9,525 bases of DNA from JADKIH01 sp043747595 (GCA_043747595.1 JAYTOX010000080.1:1-9525), one strand, 5' to 3'. Shown: positions 1 to 8,349, counted from the first letter of the stretch. The notes: generated from the letters alone by a model not told the origin. Program-made: numbers and translations.

Positions 1-1266
1 CTGGCTCAAACAGAAAAGAAAAAAGAAACCATTACCTATGAGCGCGAGAAACGTAGCGGGACAAGTAATCACAAAGGCCGTTTGCCATTTCCGGAGCATC
101 TACCACGAGTAGATGAAATACATGAACCGAAAGAAGACGTAAGCGGAATGATAAAAATCGGTGAAGAAGTTACTGAGCGTTTAGATTGTGACCCCGGAAG
201 TTTGTTTGTCACCAGAATCATCCGTCCTAAATACGCGAAAGAAAATAAGCAGGGTGTTGTGATCGCAGAACTTCCATCGTCACCTATTGAAAAAGGAAAA
301 GTGGGTGCATCTGTACTGGCATTGATCATTATTCAAAAATACGTTGATCATCTTCCGCTTTATCGTCAGATAGAAATGTTCAAGCGCATGGGAATGGAAA
401 TTCCTTCTTCTACGATGAGTGATTGGGTGAAAACAGCAGCAGAATTGATTGCGCCACTCTATGAGGCTTTGGTAAAGAAGATTCTTCAGAGCGATTATTT
501 ACAAGCAGACGAAACACGAATACAGGTGTTAGACAGAGATAAGAAAAAGAAAACACATCGCGGTTGGTACTGGACGTATCGAGATGTGCACAGCGGATTG
601 GTTCTATTTGACTATCATGAAAGTCGGGGGCGAGAGGGTCCTTCCGAGCGATTGAAAGATTTTACTGGTTATTTACAAACCGACGGCTACGAAGTCTATA
701 ATCAGTTTAATAAAAAGAATATAACACATGTGCTTTGCATGGCTCATGCCAGGCGTTATTTTGATCAGGCTTTGGAGAACGACAAAGAACGTTCTGAATA
801 TGTATTGAAAGAAATGCAGAAATTATACGCGGTAGAAAAATATTGTCGTGAAAATAATCTATCGGTGTATGATCGGTTAGATCTTCGTCAGGAAAAATCT
901 GTTCCCGTACTTCAGGAATTGTATCAATGGTTGAAAGATACAGTTGTAAAAGTTACACCAACATCTGCTATCGGAAAAGCAATTGCTTACGCATTACCTC
1001 GCTGGGAACGACTAATGCTTTATGCGCACGATGGTCGCTTAGAGATTGATAATAATCTGGTCGAAAATGCCATTCGTCCAATTGCAATCGGAAGAAAAAA
1101 TTATCTCTTTGCCGGCTCACACGAAGCTGCACAAAACGCAGCGATGTTTTATTCTTTACTCGGTACCTGCAAACTTAAAGGCATCGAACCTTTTCAATGG
1201 TTGAAAAATCTTTTTGAAATACTTCCGGATTCCAAAGCAAACAAGCTGGAAGAATTACTACCTTGA
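1..1266 (+). CDS. tnpC: IS66-family transposase (TnpC), 5'-truncated by the window edge
   Basis: DDE transposase of an IS66-type element, which cuts and joins the element's ends. The frame is open from base 1 with no start codon, so the N-terminus lies outside; 421 residues are visible, against roughly 500 for the family. Numbering from the first visible codon, residues about 28-80 (HLPR, IGEEVTERLD, RPKYA) match the position of the IS66 zinc-binding domain but lack its paired cysteines. Residues about 90-112 carry the conserved KYVDHLPLYRQ. The catalytic triad is visible as D170 (QADETR), D228 (LQTDGYEVY) and E355 (IDNNLVENAIRPIAIGRKN). Residues about 380-421 are the IS66 C-terminal domain. 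The gene stops with TGA at 1264-1266. The accessory genes tnpA and tnpB would lie left of the window. A TTG at 82 is only an internal codon, because the family alignment continues upstream of it. Confidence 0.95.
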   Translation: MAQTEKKKETITYEREKRSGTSNHKGRLPFPEHLPRVDEIHEPKEDVSGMIKIGEEVTERLDCDPGSLFVTRIIRPKYAKENKQGVVIAELPSSPIEKGKVGASVLALIIIQKYVDHLPLYRQIEMFKRMGMEIPSSTMSDWVKTAAELIAPLYEALVKKILQSDYLQADETRIQVLDRDKKKKTHRGWYWTYRDVHSGLVLFDYHESRGREGPSERLKDFTGYLQTDGYEVYNQFNKKNITHVLCMAHARRYFDQALENDKERSEYVLKEMQKLYAVEKYCRENNLSVYDRLDLRQEKSVPVLQELYQWLKDTVVKVTPTSAIGKAIAYALPRWERLMLYAHDGRLEIDNNLVENAIRPIAIGRKNYLFAGSHEAAQNAAMFYSLLGTCKLKGIEPFQWLKNLFEILPDSKANKLEELLP

Positions 1267-1303
1267 TTTTTCTTCCAGCAGAATAATCATTAATTTTAAA
1301 TAT

Positions 1304-1331
1304 GGCTACACGTGGTTGGTCGGATGCTTAC
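1304..1331 (+). repeat. Probable right terminal inverted repeat of the IS66 element
   Basis: This stretch lies 38 to 65 bases after the transposase stop and ends in GCTTAC. Its complement would begin GTAAGCATCCGACC, consistent with the GTAAGC tips typical of IS66 elements. The inner limit of 1304 is approximate. IS66 elements usually duplicate 8 bp, so the next eight bases (1332-1339, GAAGCACC) are the candidate target duplication. The partner copy would be left of the window. Confidence 0.55.
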
Positions 1332-1390
1332 GAAGCACCTATTTGCCAGATTTACGGGTAATTGACACATATATAAATTCTACTGCATCC

Positions 1391-4300
1391 ATGTCAATAA
1401 TCGATCCAGAGGGCGAAGTGTATGTTAATTTATTTGTACCATTCGATCAAGAAGTTGAAGTAACCTATAATTGTGAAAAACCAATTTCTGGAGGAGCATG
1501 TAACACTGATCCTCTTGATAATGACGTCAGCCTCATTGATGCAAGTGGATCAATTATATTTTCCAAAGCTAACGGTGCTTCAACTGAACATCTTTTTTTA
1601 AGTGCAGGAAACTACCAATTAAAGGCACGTAAAGGTGTTTGCGGCAAACCAAGGATACGAGCTTCTCTTGCTGGGACGTGGCATTTTGAATCTAGAGATA
1701 AATTCTGTGGGGGTGCCAGGATTTCTAAGATTGAAAAATTTAATACTCATAATGAATCCATAAAATGTACAAATTTAGTTTACGATGAAAACACAAGAAG
1801 TTCTGGAAGTATTATTAACTATGGAGTATATATAAGTAATGAATTGCTTCCGCAATGGATAGATACGACTTCTGGATTTAATTTGACGAAATTGACATCA
1901 GGTTTGTACTATTCCTATCTTGTTAGACATTCCGAATCCATTGCTGAAATTGGTCGCACCCAAGGAAATAATGTTGGCTATTCAAAAGTTACCGTGTTTG
2001 AAAGAGGAAATGGATTTGAGGAAATGTATTATTCATCTCCCTATTCCGATCCAGATTTAAATATGAATCATTTTCAAGATCCATACGCCCCTGTAGAATG
2101 CCACGAGGATTTAAGAGGATTATTAATAGCGCATAATACTTATGATAATATTGGTAGGCTAGTTGAAACGGAATCAAATTCTTTTAATAAAGATATTCTT
2201 ATTTCACAATACGGATTTCATTTAAAAGAAGAAAGGACTGGAAATACTGATCCACAAAATTGTCCGACATATAGCCCCTGGTCATTTACTTATAAATTCT
2301 TAACGTACCCATTTTTTTGGCCTTATCTTTCTCAAACTGAAACAAGCCACTTTGATTTAAACGGTAACCCAACCTATAATCAAGTTATTAGTTATGAGTA
2401 TAACAATCCAAGTCATGCTCAAGTCACTAAAATTTCTACGACAAATTCCAATGGCGACATCTCTAAATCAATCTTTAAATATCCTAAAGATTATGAAATA
2501 TCTGGCACCCCAACGAATTCGAATACAATTGCTCTTTCAAAAATGGCAAATTCAGATGACTTAAATATTCAAGCTGTTCCAATCGAAAAAGTAAATTTTA
2601 TTGAACATCCCGATGGAAATATTCAAGTGGTGAATGCTTCGCTAAATACTTATAAATTTGAAAACACCCATTTACTTCCTGATAAAGAGTTTAGTTTAAA
2701 TTTTAACATTGCCAAAGATATAAATTGGTACAATGGAAATGGCCCTCATGTTTTGAACAATGGATCAACAAGTACATTTGTTTATCCATTAGAATATGAG
2801 CAAGAAGTCAATTACTTAGAATTTGATGACAAAGGAAATTTATTAAACTATCAGGTGTTAAATGGCCCTATCAATTCAGTCGAATGGAATCAATCAGGTG
2901 AAAGACCAAATGCAAAATTTGCGAATGCAAGTTATCGCCAGAATCAGATAGGAAAAGAGTGTAGTTTTAATGGTTTTGAGGACGGAATCAACAATGATGG
3001 GTGGACTGATGCAAATTGTATTTTGGATAATACTACTTCTCATACTGGTGAATGGAGTGAATTGATTCCGAGAAGTGCTACCTTTGGTGCGACAAAAGAT
3101 TTTTTACCAGAGAATCAACATCAACAATATCGTTTATCTTGCTGGGTAAAATTTAACTCGTCATATTCCAAGGGCGCTGGAGGCAACGGTTTTTTAGTAA
3201 TTCAATCCAAACATAATAATTCAAATAATGCAGTTTACCCCAATCTTGCTCATGCGCAAATTACTGTTCCTGTTGATGGGATTCCAGATGAATGGAACTA
3301 CATTCAAGCCGTTATTGATCTTGGAGAACTTCGTGATGCAACAGGTGTCAGTCAGGATTTAAGACTCCGTTGTTATTTAGAAAATTTTGATGCTAATAAC
3401 TTGTACGTAGATGATATCAGGTTTGAACCTGTTACCAGTAATACTGTGTCATTAACTTATGATCCACTTTATAAAGATCAGATTTCGTCTAAAAGTGACC
3501 AAAGAAATACGCCTTCATTTTATTATTATGATGGCTTTGGAAGATTGAAATGGACACTTGATCAGAGGAAAAATGTAATTGATAAATTTGAAAACATTTA
3601 TTACGATAGTAATAATTTATTGAGTAATAATTATACACAAAATACAAAGTTTAGAAACCCTTTTACAATTGATCAAGTAAATTCGGGAGTACCAGTTCAA
3701 GAAGAAAGAATTTCGACAATTCAATATTTTGATGGATTAGGAAGGTTAACACAAGGTATAAGCAAAGCTGGCTCTCCACAAGGTTTTGATGTTATTCAGC
3801 CTGTAAAATATGATCAATATGGTAGAGAAAGCATAAAATACCTTCCTTATGTAAGTGGAAATTCAGATGGAAAATATGATGTTGATTTTGAAGTTAACCA
3901 GCATGCTTTTTTTAATTCTCCTGCTAGTTATACTATAGCAAATGATCAATTCCCAACGGCTGATCAAGTATATGATAATAGTCCTTTGAATCGTGTCAGC
4001 AAACAAGGGAGTGTAGGCCAATCATTTCAAACAAATATGGATCGTTGTTTAAAATTTGACTATTCAACAAATAATTTGGATGACGCTGTTTGGCAATGGA
4101 CAGTTAATGTCAACTCAAGCCCTTATCTTCCAACTGGAGCTCATAAAATACAAAATTATCCTGAAAATTCTTTAGTCAAGACAATTGTTATTGATGAAAA
4201 TGGAAGTACTTCAGTTGAGTTTAAAGACTTCTTTGGCCATTTGATATGTAAAAGAAATATGGTAGAATGCATTCTTGACAATGGGGAATATGTTACTTAT

Positions 4301-7300
4301 GATTATACGGAAGGGCATGCAAATCCAAGAATTAACGGTACGGAAATTAAGAAGCTAGACACTTATTACATTTACGATGATTATGGTAACCTAATTTATA
4401 TTATCACACCTAAAGGATCGGAAGTAATTAACTCAACTGCATTAAATAGTTTCGATGAATCAAGTCAAATATTTATCGATCAAATTTATGCTTATCATTA
4501 TGATGGACGGAATCGAATGATTGAAAAAAAGATTCCAGGAAAAGAATGGGAGTATTATGTTTATAATACTCTTAACCAGTTGGTCATGTCACAAGATGGC
4601 TTTTTAAGAGGAAGCATTGGTAACTTTGATTTAGGTTGGAAAGTTTTTAAGTATGATGCCTTAGGTAGGCCTGTATTAAACGGATTAACAACTTTCCTTA
4701 ACCCTGGCGAAGATCGTATAGGATTTCAAAATGAAGTAAACTCTAATTTTTATCAATATGAATCAAGAATAAGAAATCAAAACCAAACAAATCTATTGGG
4801 ATATTCCGATCTTACAATTCCGACAATGACGAATCAAATTTATGTTGTTAAGTACTATGATGAAAACGATTATGAAAATTCAATTTTATCAACAGAAAAT
4901 AGTCCATATTCTCGACCGAGTGCAGCTACCAATAGTACAGCTGGTATGTTGACTGGAGAACTAAATGGTGTCGATGAAGGTAATCCAGATATTAGTACCC
5001 ATACGTTTAGTTTAACAAAATATTTTTATGATGAAAGGGCTAGACAAATTGAAGTCCAAAAAAAGAATCATGTTTCTGGTTGGGATAAAATTGTAAACAC
5101 GTACAATTTTTCGAGCCAAGTTGTTAGTTCAAACAGGTTGCATACATCTTTTTCAAATCCAGATTTAAATTTGTTAACCTTTATGGAGTATGATCATTCT
5201 GGTCGCATTTTAAAAATACATAAAAGGATTAATTCTGATCCAGATATTATTGAATCTTTCAATGAATATAATGAACTTGGTCAATTAGTTCGGAAGAATT
5301 TGCATAAAGATGGAACTATTTGGCCAGGAGCTTCAACCGCCGATTATTTACAGAAAATAGATTACAGATATAATATCAGAGGTTGGCTCACTAGTATTAA
5401 TAATAGTGATTTAATTGATGATGCTGGTGTTACAAATACCGATAATAACGATGCATTTGGAGAAAATATTTATTACGAACATTTGGGAAATCTTAGCAGT
5501 GGAATAAATGATATTGTACCGATTCCTCAATTCAATGGAAACATTTCCGAAATCACATGGAATACGAAGCCTCCTTATAATACATCATTCAATTTAGCCT
5601 TTAGGCCAATTAGCGCTTATATTTATCGTTACGATAATTTAAATAGATTAACGGCGGGTTATTTTTCTCAAAATTCACTTCCATTTCCAAATTTATTAAA
5701 TGAATGTGCTCATTGCTATGATGAATTGTTTAAATATGATTTAGTAGGGAATATTTCACACTTAAAACGAAATTATAAATCTGATCTCGTTGATGACCTA
5801 TCCTATACTTATGAGGGAAATAGTAATCAGTTAGATGGTATTCTTGATCATACAATTGCTCCAAGCCCTTTTGGATTTAATGAAGCGCAACATTCAAATG
5901 GCGATTATGCTTACGATGGAAATGGCAATCAGATTTCTGACAACAATAAAGGCCTGGCCTTGGTTTATAACAAATGGAATTTGCCTTTTGAAGTTACTGA
6001 TCATTCATCTGATTTGGTTTTTAATTACGATGGTATAGGAACTAAACTCTCAAAACATTTAGTTGGTCTTGGAGTAGATTATTATAGTTATTATTCCGAC
6101 GGGATAGAATATAAAGAAGATCAACTCCAATTTATTTCTACTGAAGAAGGTAGAATCAGACCGGTTTCTTCTTCAACATTAAATCCGGGAGTTAATTTTG
6201 TTTATGACTATTTTTTAAAAGATCATTTAGGAAATATAAGAGCAGTGGTAACGAATGAATTGCGCCGTGACTATTATGCAGCAACAATGGAACAACAAAA
6301 TTCTTCAGCAGAAGAAAAATTATTTTATAACATACCGGCAACAAGAGAAGACCTTCCTTCAGGTTATCCATTGGATAGTACATATACTCCGAATTCAAAA
6401 ATTAGCAATGTTAATCCTGATAATGGTCGTCCTATTGGGCATGCTAAAGTCCTTAAGATTGCCCAAGGCGACAATGTCAGTCTTGACACCAAGTATTATT
6501 TTAATGGTGCTGCTTTCATTCCTAATAATAACAGGCCAATTGATGATATATTAACTAATCTGGCAAACATTTTTTTTGTGAATCCTAACTCACCTGTGAG
6601 CGGCAAAAGTTCGGAAGACCGCTTACAATGGGCATCGAATACATTTACAAATAATCCTGAAATTGGAGGTTTTCTAACTGATGCGTTCAATCAGTCGGAT
6701 GAAAATGATCCAGATTTGCCAAAAGCATATTTAATTTATTTGTTCTTCAACCGAGATTTCAAATTTGTCAGTGAAGTGAGTGGTTTGCTCAAAGTTTCTA
6801 ATCCTGATCAACTAGGTGAGCTTGGAGTTTTAGATTTAAAGATTGAAGAAAATGGATATCTTTATGTTTACGTAACAAATGAATCACCTAAAGATGTAAA
6901 CTTCGATAATTTGAGAATTATACAATATTCTAATTTTCTGATTGAGCACAATGATTATTACCCTTATGGTTTGTTAATAGATGCGCTTAGTTCATTTAGT
7001 AATAACGGTGTTGCACAGAACTACAAATACAATGGTAAAGAACTTCAACGAGAACTTCATTGGAATGTGGAAGACTACGGAGCACGACAATACGATCCGG
7101 TGATTGGAAGGTGGTTGCAGGTGGATCCATTAGCACACGAAATGCCGTCTTGGTCTCCGTTCTCTACATTCTTTGATAATCCTATCAAATATATTGATAA
7201 AGATGGAAGAAAACCAGGCGATCCTCCAACAGGTGGAGACAAGACTAAAATTAATAAAACTACTACTGAAAAGATTATTAATTTTGGCAAAGAAGTAATT

Positions 7301-7702
7301 ACGGGAACAGTTGATGAAGTAGCATTTATTGCAAGTAGTGTCTTTTCAGGTGTAGGAAATACAGTTATTGGCGTGAGTAAAAAAGCAGAGAGAATAGGTT
7401 TGGTGAAAGCATTAGATGAAGGAGGTATTGATGTTCTCTCAAAAGAAGAAAGGTTTAGCCCAATAGGGTTTTCGTTTGAAGAAGGGTTTAAAAAAGAAGC
7501 CCCCAATTTTTCGGAAACAGTGCCTTTGAAAGATGGCAAAAGAATTATGAAAGGAATAGTTACTATAATTTCTGCAGGGGTTCCAACGACAGGAGTTGTT
7601 GAATCGGTAATTAAAACTGTGGTTGGTGTAGGTGTAAAAAAGGGTATAGAAGCTCTTCCTGATGATAAAAAGAACCAACAACAAAACAAAAGTGAAAAGT
7701 AA
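1391..7702 (+). CDS. Giant RHS/YD-repeat protein, polymorphic-toxin type, 5' end disrupted by IS66
   Basis: Bacteroidota-type RHS protein: a cell-surface or secreted YD-repeat shell that in characterised relatives encloses a C-terminal effector. The frame is open from inside the transposase, but the first ATG is at 1391 and RHS-like sequence already begins at about 1332. The native start and signal peptide are therefore missing, and it may be an expressed fragment or a pseudogene. Numbering from 1391 (2103 aa): a beta-rich N-terminal region with the GGARISKI and SYLVRHSES motifs typical of these proteins (about 105-205); a carbohydrate-binding-like jelly-roll insert ending in YVDDIRFEP (about 523-680); a DUF6443-like segment starting QYFDGLGRL (about 775-950); YD repeats such as FKYDALGRP, MEYDHSGRI, YRYDNLNRL and YAYDGNGNQ (about 710-1556); KDHLGNIRAV (about 1610); a Bacteroidota insert (about 1622-1853); the RHS core from YKYNGKEL through YGARQYDPVIGRWLQVDP to DKDG (about 1879-1939); and a 164-residue tip of unknown function with two hydrophobic stretches (about 1976-1996 and 2052-2083). 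No frameshift is seen within it. Confidence 0.9.
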   Translation: MSIIDPEGEVYVNLFVPFDQEVEVTYNCEKPISGGACNTDPLDNDVSLIDASGSIIFSKANGASTEHLFLSAGNYQLKARKGVCGKPRIRASLAGTWHFESRDKFCGGARISKIEKFNTHNESIKCTNLVYDENTRSSGSIINYGVYISNELLPQWIDTTSGFNLTKLTSGLYYSYLVRHSESIAEIGRTQGNNVGYSKVTVFERGNGFEEMYYSSPYSDPDLNMNHFQDPYAPVECHEDLRGLLIAHNTYDNIGRLVETESNSFNKDILISQYGFHLKEERTGNTDPQNCPTYSPWSFTYKFLTYPFFWPYLSQTETSHFDLNGNPTYNQVISYEYNNPSHAQVTKISTTNSNGDISKSIFKYPKDYEISGTPTNSNTIALSKMANSDDLNIQAVPIEKVNFIEHPDGNIQVVNASLNTYKFENTHLLPDKEFSLNFNIAKDINWYNGNGPHVLNNGSTSTFVYPLEYEQEVNYLEFDDKGNLLNYQVLNGPINSVEWNQSGERPNAKFANASYRQNQIGKECSFNGFEDGINNDGWTDANCILDNTTSHTGEWSELIPRSATFGATKDFLPENQHQQYRLSCWVKFNSSYSKGAGGNGFLVIQSKHNNSNNAVYPNLAHAQITVPVDGIPDEWNYIQAVIDLGELRDATGVSQDLRLRCYLENFDANNLYVDDIRFEPVTSNTVSLTYDPLYKDQISSKSDQRNTPSFYYYDGFGRLKWTLDQRKNVIDKFENIYYDSNNLLSNNYTQNTKFRNPFTIDQVNSGVPVQEERISTIQYFDGLGRLTQGISKAGSPQGFDVIQPVKYDQYGRESIKYLPYVSGNSDGKYDVDFEVNQHAFFNSPASYTIANDQFPTADQVYDNSPLNRVSKQGSVGQSFQTNMDRCLKFDYSTNNLDDAVWQWTVNVNSSPYLPTGAHKIQNYPENSLVKTIVIDENGSTSVEFKDFFGHLICKRNMVECILDNGEYVTYDYTEGHANPRINGTEIKKLDTYYIYDDYGNLIYIITPKGSEVINSTALNSFDESSQIFIDQIYAYHYDGRNRMIEKKIPGKEWEYYVYNTLNQLVMSQDGFLRGSIGNFDLGWKVFKYDALGRPVLNGLTTFLNPGEDRIGFQNEVNSNFYQYESRIRNQNQTNLLGYSDLTIPTMTNQIYVVKYYDENDYENSILSTENSPYSRPSAATNSTAGMLTGELNGVDEGNPDISTHTFSLTKYFYDERARQIEVQKKNHVSGWDKIVNTYNFSSQVVSSNRLHTSFSNPDLNLLTFMEYDHSGRILKIHKRINSDPDIIESFNEYNELGQLVRKNLHKDGTIWPGASTADYLQKIDYRYNIRGWLTSINNSDLIDDAGVTNTDNNDAFGENIYYEHLGNLSSGINDIVPIPQFNGNISEITWNTKPPYNTSFNLAFRPISAYIYRYDNLNRLTAGYFSQNSLPFPNLLNECAHCYDELFKYDLVGNISHLKRNYKSDLVDDLSYTYEGNSNQLDGILDHTIAPSPFGFNEAQHSNGDYAYDGNGNQISDNNKGLALVYNKWNLPFEVTDHSSDLVFNYDGIGTKLSKHLVGLGVDYYSYYSDGIEYKEDQLQFISTEEGRIRPVSSSTLNPGVNFVYDYFLKDHLGNIRAVVTNELRRDYYAATMEQQNSSAEEKLFYNIPATREDLPSGYPLDSTYTPNSKISNVNPDNGRPIGHAKVLKIAQGDNVSLDTKYYFNGAAFIPNNNRPIDDILTNLANIFFVNPNSPVSGKSSEDRLQWASNTFTNNPEIGGFLTDAFNQSDENDPDLPKAYLIYLFFNRDFKFVSEVSGLLKVSNPDQLGELGVLDLKIEENGYLYVYVTNESPKDVNFDNLRIIQYSNFLIEHNDYYPYGLLIDALSSFSNNGVAQNYKYNGKELQRELHWNVEDYGARQYDPVIGRWLQVDPLAHEMPSWSPFSTFFDNPIKYIDKDGRKPGDPPTGGDKTKINKTTTEKIINFGKEVITGTVDEVAFIASSVFSGVGNTVIGVSKKAERIGLVKALDEGGIDVLSKEERFSPIGFSFEEGFKKEAPNFSETVPLKDGKRIMKGIVTIISAGVPTTGVVESVIKTVVGVGVKKGIEALPDDKKNQQQNKSEK

Positions 7703-7748
7703 TCGCCTTCGGGAGATAATTAGAACTACCAATAAGTATGAAAGGCGA
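7703..7748 (+). repeat. Short inverted repeat around the start codon of the 62-residue gene
   Basis: The arms TCGCCTT (7703-7709) and AAGGCGA (7742-7748) are perfectly complementary over 7 bp and are separated by 32 bases that hold the ribosome-binding region and the ATG at 7738. If formed in mRNA, the structure would enclose the start codon and could damp initiation unless ribosomes arriving from the RHS gene open it. The stem is short and could be chance. Confidence 0.3.
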
Positions 7749-7926
7749 CTTATATTTACTTTACTTAGCGATTCTCTCTGTAGTTGCTGGAGTATACACT
7801 CTTTTAAACCATAAATCAACTGAAGACCCGATGTTAAACCTACAAATGGGAATAGTTTATACTGTTGTAGGTGCGATACTCGTATTGTTATTTATAAGGC
7901 AAACCAAACGAAGGAGTAATAAATAA
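7738..7926 (+). CDS. Small two-helix membrane protein, candidate immunity protein for the RHS tip
   Basis: A 62-residue protein of no family I recognise. Residues about 4-24 (LYLLYLAILSVVAGVYTLL) and 36-55 (MGIVYTVVGAILVLLFIR) are clear membrane helices joined by a short polar loop containing HKSTEDP. The tail KRRSNK is strongly basic, so by the positive-inside rule both ends should face the cytoplasm. It starts 35 bases after the RHS stop on the same strand, the usual place for the immunity gene of an RHS effector. A two-helix membrane protein would suit an effector acting on the inner membrane, which fits the hydrophobic RHS tip. The role is inferred only from position and topology. No strong Shine-Dalgarno is present, as is normal in Bacteroidota. 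An inverted repeat brackets its start codon. Confidence 0.7.
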   Translation: MKGDLYLLYLAILSVVAGVYTLLNHKSTEDPMLNLQMGIVYTVVGAILVLLFIRQTKRRSNK

Positions 7927-7941
7927 TGATTGGATAACAAT

Positions 7942-8349
7942 TTACTCTAGTGCTTCCAAAGAATCTAGTAAGTGGGTGATTGTTTTAAAATCAGCCATTG
8001 ATTTTGATGCTTTAATTTCGTTTATCCATTCATTTGCTTCTTTATTGGTTATTTTTCCCTCCTTCCCTAATTTATTTATATCATCCAAGCGCACCGTAAT
8101 TTTTTTTTCAAAATCCTGTGAAGTATGATGGAACCTTCTTTTAATCTCTGATAAATTTGAAGGATTATTTTTAAGTTCTTTGATTATTGATTGAAAGAAC
8201 ACTTCTGCTGAGTCGAGAACATTTAAAATTTCTCCTTTCGAATCATCCATTTTTTGGTTAACCAACTCCTTCTTCTCGTTCTTACAACTATAAAAAAACA
8301 GAGCAAAAACAATCAGTATTTTTAAAAATAGATTTATATTTTTGTTCAT
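7942..8349 (-). CDS. Small putative lipoprotein with helical C-terminal domain
   Basis: A 135-residue protein. The N-terminus has MNKN, then a hydrophobic stretch (LFLKILIVFALFFYSC) ending in a lipobox-like site with Cys22, followed by the polar CKNEKKE. It is therefore probably exported and lipid-anchored in the envelope. The mature part is highly charged, rich in Lys, Glu and Asp, and predicted helical, with heptad-like stretches (for example DDINKLGKEGKITNKEANEW); no catalytic motif is visible and I recognise no family. It converges on the 62-residue gene with a gap of only 15 bases and no obvious terminator between them. Upstream, its ATG lies 14 bases after the final stop of the decayed XRE regulator on the same strand, so the two were probably one transcription unit. 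The start at 8349 is supported by the signal peptide beginning right there. Confidence 0.8.
   Translation of the reverse strand: MNKNINLFLKILIVFALFFYSCKNEKKELVNQKMDDSKGEILNVLDSAEVFFQSIIKELKNNPSNLSEIKRRFHHTSQDFEKKITVRLDDINKLGKEGKITNKEANEWINEIKASKSMADFKTITHLLDSLEALE

Larger units (their letters stand above)
1..1331 (+). mobile_element. IS66-family insertion sequence, right-hand part
   Basis: The element contains the transposase and 65 noncoding bases after its stop. It probably ends at 1331, where the sequence reads GGTCGGATGCTTAC. The reverse complement starts GTAAGC, the usual outer tip of IS66-family inverted repeats. Beyond 1331 the sequence joins directly into the RHS reading frame, which is what an insertion into a gene would give. 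The left end is not in the window, so inverted-repeat pairing and the target duplication cannot be verified here. Confidence 0.75.

Noticed and set aside
1989..2177. 62-residue minus-strand frame inside the RHS gene
   Set aside because: It is antisense to conserved RHS motifs, with no start context and no domain.
5835..6038. 67-residue plus-strand frame inside the YD-repeat region
   Set aside because: It is an alternative-frame translation of YD repeats; its hydrophobic content comes from the codon pattern, not from a gene.
6255..6554. 99-residue plus-strand frame inside the RHS gene
   Set aside because: It is a +1 shadow of RHS repeat sequence. The RHS frame continues without interruption and carries the motifs, so no frameshift product is supported.
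7075..7689. 204-residue open frame on the minus strand opposite the RHS core and tip
   Set aside because: It lies wholly antisense to the well-supported RHS frame, has low-complexity Pro/Thr/Ser/Val content typical of antisense translation, and shows no recognisable domain.
7703..7737. Terminator between the RHS gene and the small membrane gene
   Set aside because: No stem followed by a T-run is present. The only inverted repeat extends into the next gene's coding sequence, so co-transcription is more likely.
7439..7819. 126-residue minus-strand frame spanning the RHS 3' end and the small membrane gene
   Set aside because: Its composition (runs of Phe, Leu, Arg, Ser and Asn) is typical of an antisense shadow, and it overlaps two better-supported sense genes.
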